From Tupaia tana (lineage: Eukaryota > Chordata > Mammalia > Scandentia > Tupaiidae): DNA of 64,000 bases. The notes below the pieces were generated by a model. That model saw only the letters and a list, made by a program, of their open reading frames with translations, was not told the origin of the DNA and made no database searches. Positions within the stretch are counted from its first letter, which is position 1. Each line of letters starts with the position of its first letter. The translations under genes and the position numbers were made by a program. The stretch is from contig JAKSZU010000012.1 in assembly GCA_026018925.1 (NCBI GenBank), forward strand, positions 30,431,814 through 30,495,813. Direction: 5' to 3'. Positions 43,982 to 54,679 of the stretch are shown here, piece by piece.

Positions 43982-44824
43982 AGAACTGGCTGCAGCTGCA
44001 GGAAAGGAAGGTTAAGGTTCAGAACCTCTGGCAGTGATAAGAAAAGGCTGCTGGGGCCAGAGCCATGGTGGGGGTAGAACTGAGAAGGGAAACAGAGAGC
44101 ACAGTTTTTATACTGTGACTTGCCAGCATGTCCTGGTTTGCCAAGTAGGCGACAGTGTCTGACCAGGCCACAGTGTCCATCTCCCATGTCACCCACCACC
44201 CCTCCCCCCAACCACCGCCTGGGACGGAGATCAATCCCTGCTGGCAGTCCCTCTTCCTGGGGGAGAGTCAGCCCCTGCTCAGCCTTAGGGTCACAGCACA
44301 TCCACTTCCCAGCTCAGGGCAGCCATGGAAGGGAATAACCAGGTCCCTTTTCCAGGTTGGGCACCCCAATTTCCTCCCTTGCCCCACTCCAGTGACCACA
44401 CTCCACCAGAGACCCTGTCCTCTGTCTTCTCACAGGGCAGCTTCCAACGCTGCATCTGGTCCCTGGGAAGTATGACCAGAACAGCCAGCCCTCCTGGCCC
44501 TCCCTGCAGTTGCATCTGGGCAGAAGCCAGGGCAGAACCCACTGCCCGAGAGATGCCTGTGGTTCGGATCCCACTGGCATGACTGGAGGTGAAATGTATC
44601 TGGCTCATTTGGAAGCAGAGACCCACACACTGGATCCTTGGGTGGAAATGAGAAGCTCAGAGGGAGGGGAGCCTCCGTCCACCTCCTGGCCCATGCTCAC
44701 ACTCTCGTCCTGGACCCGCATACCTCACAGCCCCATACTATACCCCTCCTGATCCCAGGTGCCTTTAAAGGACACCTCAAAAGCACACGATCCCTGGGGG
44801 CAGAGGGACTTGCTCTTGAATCCC

Positions 44825-44895
44825 TGTGCTGCTCATTCAGATGACCTTGGCACCTCAGTTTCCTCATCATAAAAAAAGGCTAATTATACTCGCTC
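44825..44895 (+). mobile_element. MIR fragment
   Basis: GCACCTCAGTTTCCTCATCA. Confidence 0.4.
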
Positions 44896-44957
44896 TGTCT
44901 CTTCCTGCTAGCACAAAGGCCCCTAGAGGTCAGAAAAGCTCTGTGTTTTGTTTTGTT

Positions 44958-45203
44958 TTTGTTTGGCTTTTTCTCCCCCAGAGGGTGCACGTGTTCACTT
45001 GGGGGGGGTGTGGGGTGGGAGGGTGGAGGTTGGGGGGGGAAGCACCCCTCATGGGGAATAGTCATGCCACAATCCCTTTACTCTGTCTCTCCGTCCTTTC
45101 TGGATTTGGGGCATGTGGACACAAGCATCTGGCATGTTTTTCAAGCCGCCAGGTCTGGGCCATGTGGGATCCAGCCACCATGCCCACCAGCATAGGCTGG
45201 CCA
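44958..45203 (-). mobile_element. SINE-A with a G-rich expansion
   Basis: CCCCCAGAGGGTGCACGTGT, then an unusual G-rich tract at 45001-45040 where other copies have the AGAGAGACAG tract, then the body to CCAGCATAGGCTGGCC. Confidence 0.7.
45001..45040 (+). repeat. G-rich tract with G-quadruplex potential
   Basis: Runs of G8, G4, G3, G3, GG and G8 within 40 bases on the plus strand. Confidence 0.6.
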
Positions 45204-45224
45204 ATCTCTGTGTGTCTGGTCACT

Positions 45225-45312
45225 GCTTAATCTTCAGTGCCCAGAACAGTGCCTGGCACACACGCAGCAGGTACACAAAAGTTACTTGTTGAATAAATGA
45301 ATGAATGAATAA
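45225..45312 (+). mobile_element. L2 3' end
   Basis: GTGCCCAGAACAGTGCCTGG and TTGTTGAATAAATGAATGAA. Confidence 0.75.
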
Positions 45313-45439
45313 GGTTCATAGTGAGAAATAAACAAGATTACTGTGTAACCCATTTTGCAGAATATCTAGAACCAGTAGGTACTCATTATATGTTCATTCT
45401 TTCCCTTTATGGAACAATTTATTTTTATTATTATTTTTA

Positions 45440-45985
45440 TTTTATTTTATTTTATTTTTTGCTACAGGGCATGTGCACTTGCCAGAGACTGAGACAGAAA
45501 GAGAGGGAAAGTAAGAAAGCACCCCCGAGGGTGGGTGGCTGTGCCACAATCCCTTCTCCTCCATTCTTCTCTTGGGATTTTGGGCACACACACAAATGCA
45601 CCTCGTATACTTTTTTTTTTTTTTTTTTTTTTTTTGGAGAGGTTTTTTGCTATAGGGCGCGTGCGCTCGCCAGACAGACAGAGAGAGACATAGAGACAGA
45701 AAGCGAGAAATCACCCCCCAGGGGGGATGGTCACGCCGCAATCCCTTCTCCTCCATTCTCCTCTTGGGATCTTGGGCACGCACGCACACGCGCCCGGCGT
45801 GAGTTGTAAGCCACCGGGTCCGAGACGCGAACCGTGGTCGACCACGTGGGAGTCCAGCGACATAGCCATTACGCTAACTGCTGGTTCCCCACCTCGTATA
45901 CTTTTCAAGCTGCTAGGTCAGGATTCAAACTGCACAGGTGGCTATGTGGGGTCTAGGTGCCTCCACGCCATCTGTTGGTCCTCAA
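45440..45985 (-). mobile_element. Old SINE-A split by a young SINE-A
   Basis: The inner young copy (45611-45889, minus) is flanked by CACCTCGTATAC at 45599-45610 and 45890-45901. The outer copy resumes CTTTTCAAGCTGCTAGGTCA to ATCTGTTGGTCCTC. Confidence 0.9.
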
Positions 45986-46639
45986 ATTAATTATTTCATG
46001 GGAGTCTCACAATGGTCCTTTGATGCAGGAGTCTTATTGTTAGCGATTCATTCATTCATTTGCTCAGTACTGTTTAACAGGGCCTACTGTGTGTGGGTAC
46101 CGTTCTCTGGACTTGAAAATCATTGTGAATGAAAAAGACAAAGCTGCTGCCCTTGAGCTAGCATGCTAATGAGGGGAGAGAGATTAAGCACTAGACATAA
46201 TAAAATGTAACTACGGGTGTGTCAGAGGGCCTGAGAGCTGTGGGAAAGTAAGAGCCAGAGGAGGGCACGGAGGGCAGGGAGCTTGCAATTTTATACAGGG
46301 TGGTCCTCTGAAGCCTCAGGAGAAGACAAAGGAAGGGGAAATTAGTCAACAAGAGCTTTGCAGAGAGAGGGACCAGGAGGTGCAAAGGCCCTGAGGCCTG
46401 GCCGCTGCCCCTGTAAGGGGGGCTGGGGTGGATTCCGGACAGTGGATTAGGAGTAGGGGCAAGAGGAGAGGAAGAACAGAGGATGCTAACAAGGTCTGCA
46501 GGTGCGGAGGAGTGGAGTTGGGGGAGAGGAGGCGAAGGATTGAAGGAGATCTGGGGGGACACTGAGCAAGGTGGGAAGCCACAGAGGTTCTGAGCAGGAC
46601 ACACCATCTGCTGCACATTTTAGACTCGGCCTCTGTGGT

Positions 46640-46850
46640 GCATTCAGCCACTTACGGGACTGCGGAGCTGGAAGCCACGTGCTGATTATAGTTTTAATCT
46701 CCAGCCCTGTTTGCCCCAAACACACCAGGCATGTGTGCATACATGCCAGGATCCTGGTGGGCTGGAGTAGAGGAAGGGGATCGCAGTGTGACCACACAGG
46801 GGCACCCTCCTCTCTCTCTCCTGTGCACACGCACACACTCCGTCATGAAC
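46640..46850 (+). mobile_element. SINE-A, very diverged
   Basis: CCAAACACACCAGGCATGTG, then AGAGGAAGGGGATCGCAGTG and a short CT tract. It sits inside the minus-strand L2. Confidence 0.5.
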
Positions 46851-46991
46851 GACAAGAATCTTACGGGTTAGAAGGGTTGGCATGTCTGCTGTGCTGAGAA
46901 TAGGTCACTGGCGGCCAAGGACAGGAGCAGCGGGGGCAGCAGGGCCAGGTAGCAGAAGTGGAGGCAGGGACATGTGACCAGGGCAGGTGCA

Positions 46992-47275
46992 TCTTTTAAA
47001 AACATTTTTTGCCAGAGTGCTCTCTCATGCACTAGCTAGAGAAAGTGAGAGATTGAGGAGAGAGAGAGGGAGCCCTCCATGAGGCATGACCACACTGCAA
47101 TTCCCTTTCCTCCATTTCTCCATCTCATCAGGAGTCTGGACACTCACCAACATGCACCCACACTCACCAACATGCACCCAGCATGTTTTTCAAGTGGCTG
47201 GGGCTGGGATTAGGACCTGTGGGTTGGCCGTACAGGATCCGGCTCCCGTAACCACCAGGCTCAGGGCTGGCCTGC
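46992..47275 (-). mobile_element. SINE-A with a 20-bp tandem duplication
   Basis: TTTTTTGCCAGAGTGCTCTC to CTCAGGGCTGGCCTG. CACTCACCAACATGCACCCA is repeated exactly at 47141-47160 and 47161-47180. Confidence 0.75.
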
Positions 47276-47400
47276 CAGGTATGTCTTGAAGGCAGATGCC
47301 AACAGATTCCTGATGCAGCAGATTGGGGGTGGGGACACGTAGGGGCTGGGGGTCGGGGGGGTACTTTACAAGCTTTGCAGACAGTGAACTGAGAGCCAGC

Positions 47401-48317
47401 TGAGGTTGCTGAGGAGCTGCACGGCGGGTGAGTGTGGGGGCAGGTGGAAGAGTGGAGGACGGGGCTGGGAGGGCCAGAAGGTCCCAGGTCTAGGGCAGTG
47501 TCTGGGAGAGGTCAGGGCACTGGGGGAAAGGTCTGGTGCAGCCAGTCGCAACCAGTCCCAGGGCAGCTGGGCGTTGATTTGATCAATGGCTTCTTCCTCT
47601 TCCTCTGAATTCCCTTATGATGGCCTTTTAATTGGGTCCATTTGTTCGAAGGCCATGGGCTGAGCGGAGCAGACGCCAGATTATTTGCTTATTATTAAGT
47701 TGATTAGGAAATGGGCCTACATCTGGGCTGCCAGAAAAATCAGAGTGACTGACCAGGGAGCAGGGCAGGCCCCGAGTCCACTGCAGAGCCTGTCCCAGGC
47801 ACCTGCCCTTCCAGGGCCGCCACGCCGCGGCCTGGGCAGTCCCACCTGGTAAATGTCTCCTCCTCTAAGGCCCACTTCCAAATCTCCTCGGTGGAGCCAG
47901 CTGATCACCACCCTGTCCCTGGACAGAGAGCAGCCCCGGTGCCTGGTGAGAGAGCCATCGGGGGAGGGGTTGTCCCAAGCCAGGGTGTTTGGGGAAGGAC
48001 ATGAACCCCCACCGTGCCATGGCGGTGCAGCCTCGCGGAGCCCTGTTATGGCTGCACCACTGTCTGCCCCGCAGTGCAACTTTTGGTTAAAGATTCAGAA
48101 TATTACTCATACTATGATGTCAAAAGTATTATTCACAGCGCTCTGTGATTCCATTTTCTTTCTTGGGTAGTTTTTGTTTTTCCTGGAATTAATAATCGCC
48201 TCACTGTATATCCCTAGGGAAGACATATCGTAGGGACAGAGAGAACTATAAGGAAATCTGAAGTAGGATGTGTAATCATATTGTGACTTAATAAGATTGA
48301 TTTTGCTCATTCGAAAC
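47401..48317. other. Unique sequence with a candidate conserved element
   Basis: GC-rich at 47721-48070, then AT-rich from 48080, where an unidentified old repeat is possible. Confidence 0.35.
47560..47720. promoter_or_regulatory. Candidate conserved non-coding element
   Basis: AT-rich, non-repetitive sequence with homeodomain-type motifs (TTAATTG at about 47629; ATTATTAAGTTGATTAG around 47691-47707), in contrast to the GC-rich and repetitive flanks. GGCCTT at about 47622 and AAGGCC at about 47649 form inverted arms. Conservation is a guess from texture. Confidence 0.25.
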
Positions 48318-48397
48318 TAGGGTTGTCGGAAAAGCCGTGATGCGTTTTTGTATAGAAAGACAGAAAAACACTCCATGACTTTTCTGACGACCCAATA
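48318..48397. mobile_element. 80-bp palindromic mariner-type MITE
   Basis: Flanked by TA at both ends. The left arm begins GGGTTGTCGGAAAAGCC; the right arm, reverse-complemented, begins GGGTCGTCAGAAAAGTC. Arms match at 18 of 25 positions, most differences being transitions, and then continue into shared TTTTT. Length and architecture match the human MADE1 mariner MITE (also 80 bp), but the termini differ. Confidence 0.65.
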
Positions 48398-48867
48398 CGA
48401 CATACTGTAAGCAATAACGAAGATGTAACTATGTTACTGTACAGGAAACCATGATTTTTAATCAAGGAAGTTCTTAAAAAAAACTATAGTCTTGACATTT
48501 GAATTTGAGACATCGGTATGAATTGATGATATATCTTTTTTCTCTTTAAAAGTAAAAAGTAGTTCCTATTTCTAACCTCTAAAACTCCTGGCAGCGTTGG
48601 CTGGCCAGGTAATGGGGTGCATCCCTAGCACCCAGACTATAGTCTCTAAGTACATTTTCCATTAGAAGGAACAAGGGCTTCATGGCCAAACGGCCAGCTC
48701 CAGCTCTGAGACAAGAAACGCAGTGGATAAGAGGGGTCCGGAGCATTGTGTCATGTGAAAAAGCAAGCTGTCGCCACTACTAATGTATCTAAAAACACAG
48801 GAGGCAACTCAGAAGGGCTCCACTGACCAAAGATAGGGATTCTGGGAATCAAGAATATTAATGGTAG

Positions 48868-49075
48868 GCTGGATGGGGTGGACGAGGGTAACATACTGCT
48901 CTGTGAGGCTGACCCACATGGGAAGGTGCCAGGTTCTCGACCTCCCTGAGGATGCTGGGCCGTGCCACGCCTATGAGCCAAGGCTGGCTGAAGCTGGGCC
49001 TGGAATCGAGACCCCGTTATGGATGCCATCTATCTTTCCATCTCACCCCCTTGAAGAAGAAAGAAAGATACTTTA
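48868..49075 (+). mobile_element. SINE-B copy 4
   Basis: GGCTGGATGGGGTGGACGAG head, CAAGGCTGGCTGAAGCTGGG body, with AG-rich sequence after it. Confidence 0.55.
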
Positions 49076-49340
49076 AAAGAAGAAAGAGAAAAAAGGGGAA
49101 GAGGAGGGGGAGAGGAGGAAGCCTGAAACGAATACAAGTCTAAAACTCACACTTCAATCCAGGAATTTATACTGATACTAAAAGCAAACGTACAAGCAAA
49201 TTTATGAATTTTATAGGTTGCTAGCTTATCATTGTATTATTCTAAAAAGTAGTTTAAGAGAAAAAATAATCTAGCATTTATCCTGTTTTTCCTGTACAAA
49301 CTATATTTCAGAAAAACCAACTGATCAATGAGAAAAAGTT

Positions 49341-49592
49341 CTTTTCTTTTTCTTTTTTTTAGTTTTTTGCTATAGAGCACATGTGTTTGCCAGAGAGAGA
49401 GGGAAAGTGAGAGATCAGCCCCCATAGGGGTATGGCCAAATCCCAATCCCTTCTCCTCCATCCTCCTCTTGGGGTTTTGGGCACACACACACATGTGCCT
49501 GGCATGTTTTTCAAGCACCAGGTCCAGGACACAAACCACAGAGTAAGCTATGTGAGATCCAGCACCTTAACCACCACACCATCTGCTGATCT
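49341..49592 (-). mobile_element. SINE-A, old
   Basis: TTTTTTGCTATAGAGCACAT to CACCATCTGCTGATC. Flanks AAAAAGTTCTTTT and AAAAAGTTATTTT. Confidence 0.85.
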
Positions 49593-49637
49593 AAAAAGTT
49601 ATTTTTTTAGACAAATTCTAGCCAATAAATGAAGCAG

Positions 49638-49810
49638 GGGGACCAGCAGATGGCATAGTGGCTACATTGCTGGACTCCCACATAGTTGACTGCGGTTTGA
49701 GTACCAGACCTGGTGGCTCAAACTCACGCTGGGTACGTGTGCGTGCGTGCCCAAGATCCCGAGAGGAGAATGGAGGAGAAGGGATTGCGGCATGGCCATT
49801 CCCCCTGGGC

Positions 49811-49843
<33 letters not shown>

Positions 49844-49925
49844 TTTCTTGCTTTCTGTCTCTCTGTCTCTCTCTGTCTTTCTGGCAAGCACACGTACCCT
49901 ATAGCAAAAACCTCTCCAAAAAAAA
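49638..49925 (+). mobile_element. SINE-A with a GT microsatellite
   Basis: GGGGACCAGCAGATGGCATA head. (GT)n at 49813-49841 has formed at the 3' arm of the C/G hairpin. Ends CCCTATAGCAAAAACC. Confidence 0.9.
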
Positions 49926-49997
49926 GAAGAATGAAGAAGGAATGATGAAATTCAATACCATGTTTGCAAGCCCTGATAAAGCAATGCATCTAGCCCT

Positions 49998-50607
49998 AGG
50001 CTATCCAATATGGAGCTGTCTGATGTGACCCACAAGTGGCTCTTAAACGCTTGAAATGTGGCTCATCTGAACTAAGATGTGCAGTGTGGAAGACGCACTC
50101 TTCTAATTTTGAAGACTTAGGACAAAAAAAGAATTATAAGATATCTCAATTTTTATATTAATTACATGTTGAAATGATAAGATTGTTGGCATATTGGATT
50201 AAATAAAATATACTAAAGTTAATTTTACTTATTTATGACTCCTTTATTTTTTTTTTTTTTTGAGAAAGAGAGAGATTTTTGCCATAGGGCACATGTGCTC
50301 ACTGGAGAGTCAGAGACACAGAGAGTGAGAAATCACACTCCTCCTCAGGGGCATGCATGGCCATGCTGCAATCGCATCTGCTTCATTCTCCTTTCTCCTC
50401 TTGGGGTTTTGGCCATGCATGCACATGTGCTGGTATGAGTTTCAAGCTGCCAGGTCCAGGACTCAAACCATGGTCAGCCATGTGGAAGTCCAGCGACGTA
50501 ACCATTACACCAACTGCGGGTCCCCTATGACTACTTTTTTAATGTGCTTGCTTGAAGACCTAAATTTGCACACGGACCTTGCGTTGTATTTCTACTGGCC
50601 AGATCTA
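49998..50607 (-). mobile_element. Non-autonomous hAT-type element, split by a SINE
   Basis: The left end CTATCCAATATGGAG and the right end TTGTATTTCTACTGGCCAG resemble the 'tgtccaata.../...attggaca' termini of a MER1-group element, with the typical AT-rich middle (about 50100-50235). A minus SINE-A interrupts it at 50244-50524, with the duplicated target TATGACT on both sides. The exact family name is uncertain. Confidence 0.55.
50244..50524 (-). mobile_element. SINE-A inside the hAT element
   Basis: TTTTTGCCATAGGGCACATG to ACCAACTGCGGGTCCCC; TATGACT duplicated on both sides. Confidence 0.85.
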
Positions 50608-50814
50608 GGTAGAGGTCATTATGGCCACTACTGGGTATAGCAGTCTGATAACACCCACACCTACTGGCCAGTAATTGAGACTAGATAAGAGAGAAGCCTA
50701 TCTCTGCCTGAGGGGAACTCGACCCCCGTGTCAGCCCAGGGGTGGTTCTGCACTCTCCTTCGTTCCTGTGCCTGGCCCCTAAGCTTCAGTACCAGCTCCT
50801 TTCCTTACAGACCA

Positions 50815-50935
50815 GAGAACTTCTAGTGAGACCATTGACCTCTCTGAGCCTCGGTAGCCCCCTCTGAGAAGTGGAGGTAATCAACTGCTCTGCATGAGGC
50901 GTAAGAAGGTTAACACGTATAACTACTTAGAAAAA
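50815..50935 (+). mobile_element. MIR fragment
   Basis: TTGACCTCTCTGAGCCTCGG, GAGAAGTGGAGGTAATCAAC. Confidence 0.55.
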
Positions 50936-51167
50936 AATGGCAAATTAGGGGTGGTCAACCATGCCATCCTCTCTGAGGCCAAGATGAGAGGGCTCTCGGT
51001 TCACATCCTCAGGAACTCCCTGAGTATGCCACACAGTCTGGTACCTGTGACCTGGGGCTGGCTGGGGCTGGGATTTGATCGTGGTGTTGAGATCTGCTGG
51101 TGGCTCTCTTTTCCTGTGTCTCTCTTTCTCATGGGAGAAATCGATTTTTTCAAAAGTGGTAAGTCTC

Positions 51168-51438
51168 GGGAACCAGCAGTTGGCGTAATGGCTATGTCGC
51201 TGGACTCCCACGTAGTCGACCGCGGTTCGCGTCTCGGACTCGGTGGCTTACAACTCACGCCGGGCGCGTGTGCGTGCGTGCCCAAGATCCCGAGAGGAGA
51301 ATGGAGGAGAAGGGATTGCGGCGTGACCATCCCCCCTGGGGGGTGATTTCTCGCTTTCTGTCTCTCTGTCTCTCTCTGTCTGTCTGGCGAGCGCACGCGC
51401 CCTATAGCAAAAAACCTCTCCAAAAAAAAAAAAAAAAA
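51168..51438 (+). mobile_element. SINE-A, young, near full length
   Basis: GGGAACCAGCAGTTGGCGTA head and a pure poly(A) tail. Perfect 16-bp duplication AAAAGTGGTAAGTCTC at 51152-51167 and 51439-51454. Confidence 0.95.
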
Positions 51439-51502
51439 AAAAGTGGTAAGTCTCTATATCAATCCTAGTTTACGAAAACTTTCAAACTTTCTCAACAAGG
51501 GG

Positions 51503-51748
51503 ACTTTTTTTTTTTTTTAAGAAAAATTTTTGCTAGAGAGCACGTGCGCTGGCCGGAGATAGCTACAGAAAGCAAGAAATCACTCCCCAGGGGGGATGGC
51601 CACGCCGCAATACCTTCTCCTCCATTCTCCTCCTGGTCCCTTCGGCACACAGGCCCTGAGTGAGTTTTAAGCCGCCAGGTCCAGGACTCAGCTGCGGTCA
51701 GCTACGTGGAAGCCCAGCAATGGACCCACTATGCCATTTGCTGGTCCC
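51503..51748 (-). mobile_element. SINE-A, shortened
   Basis: TTTTTGCTAGAGAGCACGTG to ATGCCATTTGCTGGTCCC. The AG tract is nearly gone (GGAGATAGCTACAGAAAGC). Confidence 0.85.
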
Positions 51749-51811
51749 AACAGTGAGACAGCCTGATGGCACCAGAATCTTTACTACATGTGACATCCTG
51801 ATTTAAGGTAA

Positions 51812-52042
51812 TCCATAGTGTGGTGGCTCAGTGCTGCCTATTGGGAGCCAGATCACACAGCTGGTCACAGTTTGAGTCCTGCCCTGGTGGCTTGAAAAAT
51901 ATACTGGGTGCCCATATGTGTGTCCAAAATCCTGATGGGACAGAGAAATGGAGAAGGGATTGTGGCATAGCCGTGCCTCATTGCAGGGTGCGCTCTCTCT
52001 CTCTCCAGCAAGTGTACAAGCCCGCTGGCAAGTTAAAAAAAA
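51812..52042 (+). mobile_element. SINE-A, old
   Basis: CATAGTGTGGTGGCTCAGTG head, CTTGAAAAATATACTGGG, to CTGGCAAGTTAAAAAA. Confidence 0.75.
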
Positions 52043-52049
52043 AGAAAAA

Positions 52050-52175
52050 AGAGGAGCCAGCAAGTGGTGTGGTGTTTAAGGTGCTGGAGAAAGCAAGCCA
52101 CCAGGTCCAAGGCTCTAACCACGGTCAGCCATACAGGAGTCCAGCGCCTTAACCACCATGCCACCTGCTGGCCCC
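52050..52175. repeat. Inverted pair of SINE-A heads
   Basis: A plus-strand head (GAGCCAGCAAGTGGTGTGG, 52051-52090) faces a minus-strand head (CACCATGCCACCTGCTGGCC, about 52090-52175). The outer parts are reverse complements and would form a long stem. Confidence 0.65.
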
Positions 52176-52184
52176 TTACATTTA

Positions 52185-52840
52185 ATTTTTAACTAAATAA
52201 TGTACTCACTTGGTTTACCCACAAAAAAAAATATTGAAAGGTAAACAGTGAAGAGTCTCCCTCCCATTGACTTGAATAACTAACCTGGTTAGTGGTTATT
52301 TCTTTAGCTTTCCAGGTAATTGTATGCTGACATGAGCCCACAATGCCGTGGGTTCTTTTTTCTTCATACACAAAAGGCTGCATACCATACACACATATTT
52401 CTATACCTAGCTTTCTTCTGAAGATTTCCTGATAGTGTTTCTATGACAATGTGTAGAAAGGTTCCTTGTTTTATAACTATGAATAGACGCTTAGATCATT
52501 TCTAATCTTAACATATTGATTTGCGGATTTTTTTTTAATGAGTATTTTTTGCTACAGGGCTTGTGAGCTCACTGGAGAGACAGACAGAGAGAGAGAAAGT
52601 AAGAAATCACCCCTGGGAGGCAGGGGGAATGGCCACACCACACTCCCTTCTCCTCCATTCTCCTCTCGGGATCTTGGGCATGCACGCACACGCGCCCGGC
52701 GTGAGTTCAAGCCACCAGGTCCAGGACTCAAACCACAGTTAGCCACATGGGAGTACAACGCCGTAATCACTATGCCACCCGTTGGTCCCGGATTTGGTTG
52801 ATTTCTTAAAGAACTGAAATAAAGTTAAAACACACACACA
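52185..52840 (-). mobile_element. L1M 3' end, interrupted by a SINE
   Basis: AAACAGTGAAGAGTCTCCCT, GCATACCATACACACATATT and the ATACCTAGCTTTCTTCTGAA segment are the reverse strand of an L1M 3' UTR. SINE-A (minus) sits at 52531-52787. Confidence 0.45.
52531..52787 (-). mobile_element. SINE-A in the L1M tail
   Basis: TTTTTTGCTACAGGGCTTGT to ATGCCACCCGTTGGTCCC; GGATTT follows on the right and precedes on the left. Confidence 0.85.
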
Positions 52841-54679
52841 CAACTTTTTCTTCATCATGAAGTGTGAACTGTTTTGCCAAGTGATAATATTTGGTTGAAT
52901 CTCAGATATTATCTTCAGTAAGTCTGTGGTAAAGGGATAGGCGTCCGCTGGGGCCAAGTGAAAGACGTGCCCCTGATCCCGGGTCTGACTCTCACTAAGG
53001 TGGCTTCTCACTCCACATGCTGATTTCTTACCTTCTCGGTGTCCCTGTGGTCCCAGCGCCAGCAGGCAGTGCTGTGGGGTCACGGGCTCCACCAGCAGGG
53101 GAGCAGCAGGCCTCAGTGGACCATCGCCTCCTCTGTCAGGGCACGACACGCCTCAGAATGCCACCTGGAGTGTGCTGACTTCTGTGTCGGGGCCAGCTCT
53201 GGCGCCACAGGTCTGGGAGGTGTGCAAGGTGGGGCCTCCCGTCAATGTGCATAGAGGCAGGAGAGGAACCCAGAGCCTGAGGAAGAGCTGCCAAGCCAGG
53301 AGTCCCTGGGTCATGAATTTGTGGATTCACACTTGGCCGGGCAGCTGGCATGTGGTGGGAATGTGTAAAGGACAGCTTCCGGAAAGGGTGCTCCTGTTTA
53401 GGACAAACGCTGGCCGTGGAGGCCAGACTGACAGGGCACACAGATGCCATGTGGGGGTTCCTAGGCCTCTAGAAGGGGACTGGGGGCCTGGGACTACGGC
53501 AGGGCTGAAACAACAGCACTGACTTCCGGAGGAGGCTGTAAGCACACTGAGGCTGGGGGCTGGCAGATGCCAGGGTTGTCTCTGGTGTTGCTGGAAATGC
53601 CAGGCATAGCTCCCCCAGTGCCGGGCCTTGCTGGACCCCTGCCAGCCGGGAAGGTTTCTGAGGCCAAGGGCTGAGGCTGGGACTGAGGGGGAGGAAAGGG
53701 GAGGGAAAGAGGAGAGAGGAAGTTGGCTGCTGGATGCACTTTTACTGAGGGCTCTTGACCTCTCCTGGAGCCAGGGTGGGTGGGCCCCTCCGAGCCTGCT
53801 GCTCTCTCCCTCTCCCAAGCCCATCTTCCCTTGCTCATAATACTGCACTGCTCTCATCCCATGCCGCTCTGGCCACTCCATGGGCCTCTTTTCTTCCTTC
53901 CGTTAACTGATGGCTCCGGCCTGAAGAAGGTAGAAACGACCTCGTCCACACTGAGGGAGACCAAGCATTTTCCTGGCAAGTCCCACAACCGTGTCTCCAA
54001 CCCACTGGCATCTCTGGGTAATAGGATTTGCTTTTATTAAAGAGCTGCCAAATTTCTCTGCTGTGATGTGAGTTCACAGACTAAACCCCTTGGCTAAACA
54101 GATCGGATTGAGCAATTCCCGAGTCTGGAGCACAGTGTTCATGGGAGTTGGAGTGACACTGCATACTCAGAAGGACCTGGGGCAGTGGGGGGACCATACA
54201 AGGAAGGCTAAGAGAAAACGCTGGGGAGTAGTCAAGGCCACCAGGTCCAAACCCGTCGCCCACCCTCCCAGCTCCTATGCAGACTCCCACCTCTGCCCAC
54301 TTCGGAGAACCGGAGCTCAGCTGTAGCAGATGCTGTGGCCCCTGCCGGAGACCCTCAGCCCTCACCATCTGCACTCTGCAGCTTATCACTGTGGGAACCT
54401 CAGCCTCTGCCTGGGGCGCTCTCTGACCTTTGGAGCATCCTTGATCAGTAGCGCCAGAAAGTCAGAGGATCAACCTCTAACCAATGACAGCTGGAGTTGG
54501 CAGATGCTCCAACGTCCCTACCCCCCACCCTCCACCCTCCGTGAGACATCTCTGACGTGTGCTCTACGCAGCCTCCCAGAGCGTCCCAACCCCTGACTCC
54601 AGTGCCCATCTGCTCATTGACCACCTTGGCTTGACCTCCATTTTCCTGGATCACCTCTGAAATCAACTACTTGCATCTT
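52841..54679. other. No gene seen
   Basis: Unique GC-rich sequence; (CA)n scrap at 52832-52842. Confidence 0.4.

Larger units (their letters stand above)
43536..44957. other. Unique sequence around the reverse CTCF motif
   Basis: A polypyrimidine-rich stretch at 43745-43830. No gene recognised. Confidence 0.4.
46040..47400 (-). mobile_element. Long L2 copy, interrupted by SINEs
   Basis: Starts TTCATTCATTCATTTGCTCA, CAGGGCCTACTGTGTGTGGG; continues GGAGGTGCAAAGGCCCTGAG; after SINE insertions resumes TGTCTTGAAGGCAGATGCCA, ACAGATTCCTGATGCAGCAG. The order matches reverse-strand L2. Confidence 0.6.

Noticed and set aside
53083-53100. CTCF-like CCACCAGCAGGGGAGCAG
   Set aside because: The key GGC of the core is interrupted (GGGGAGC), leaving about 11 of 14 matches.
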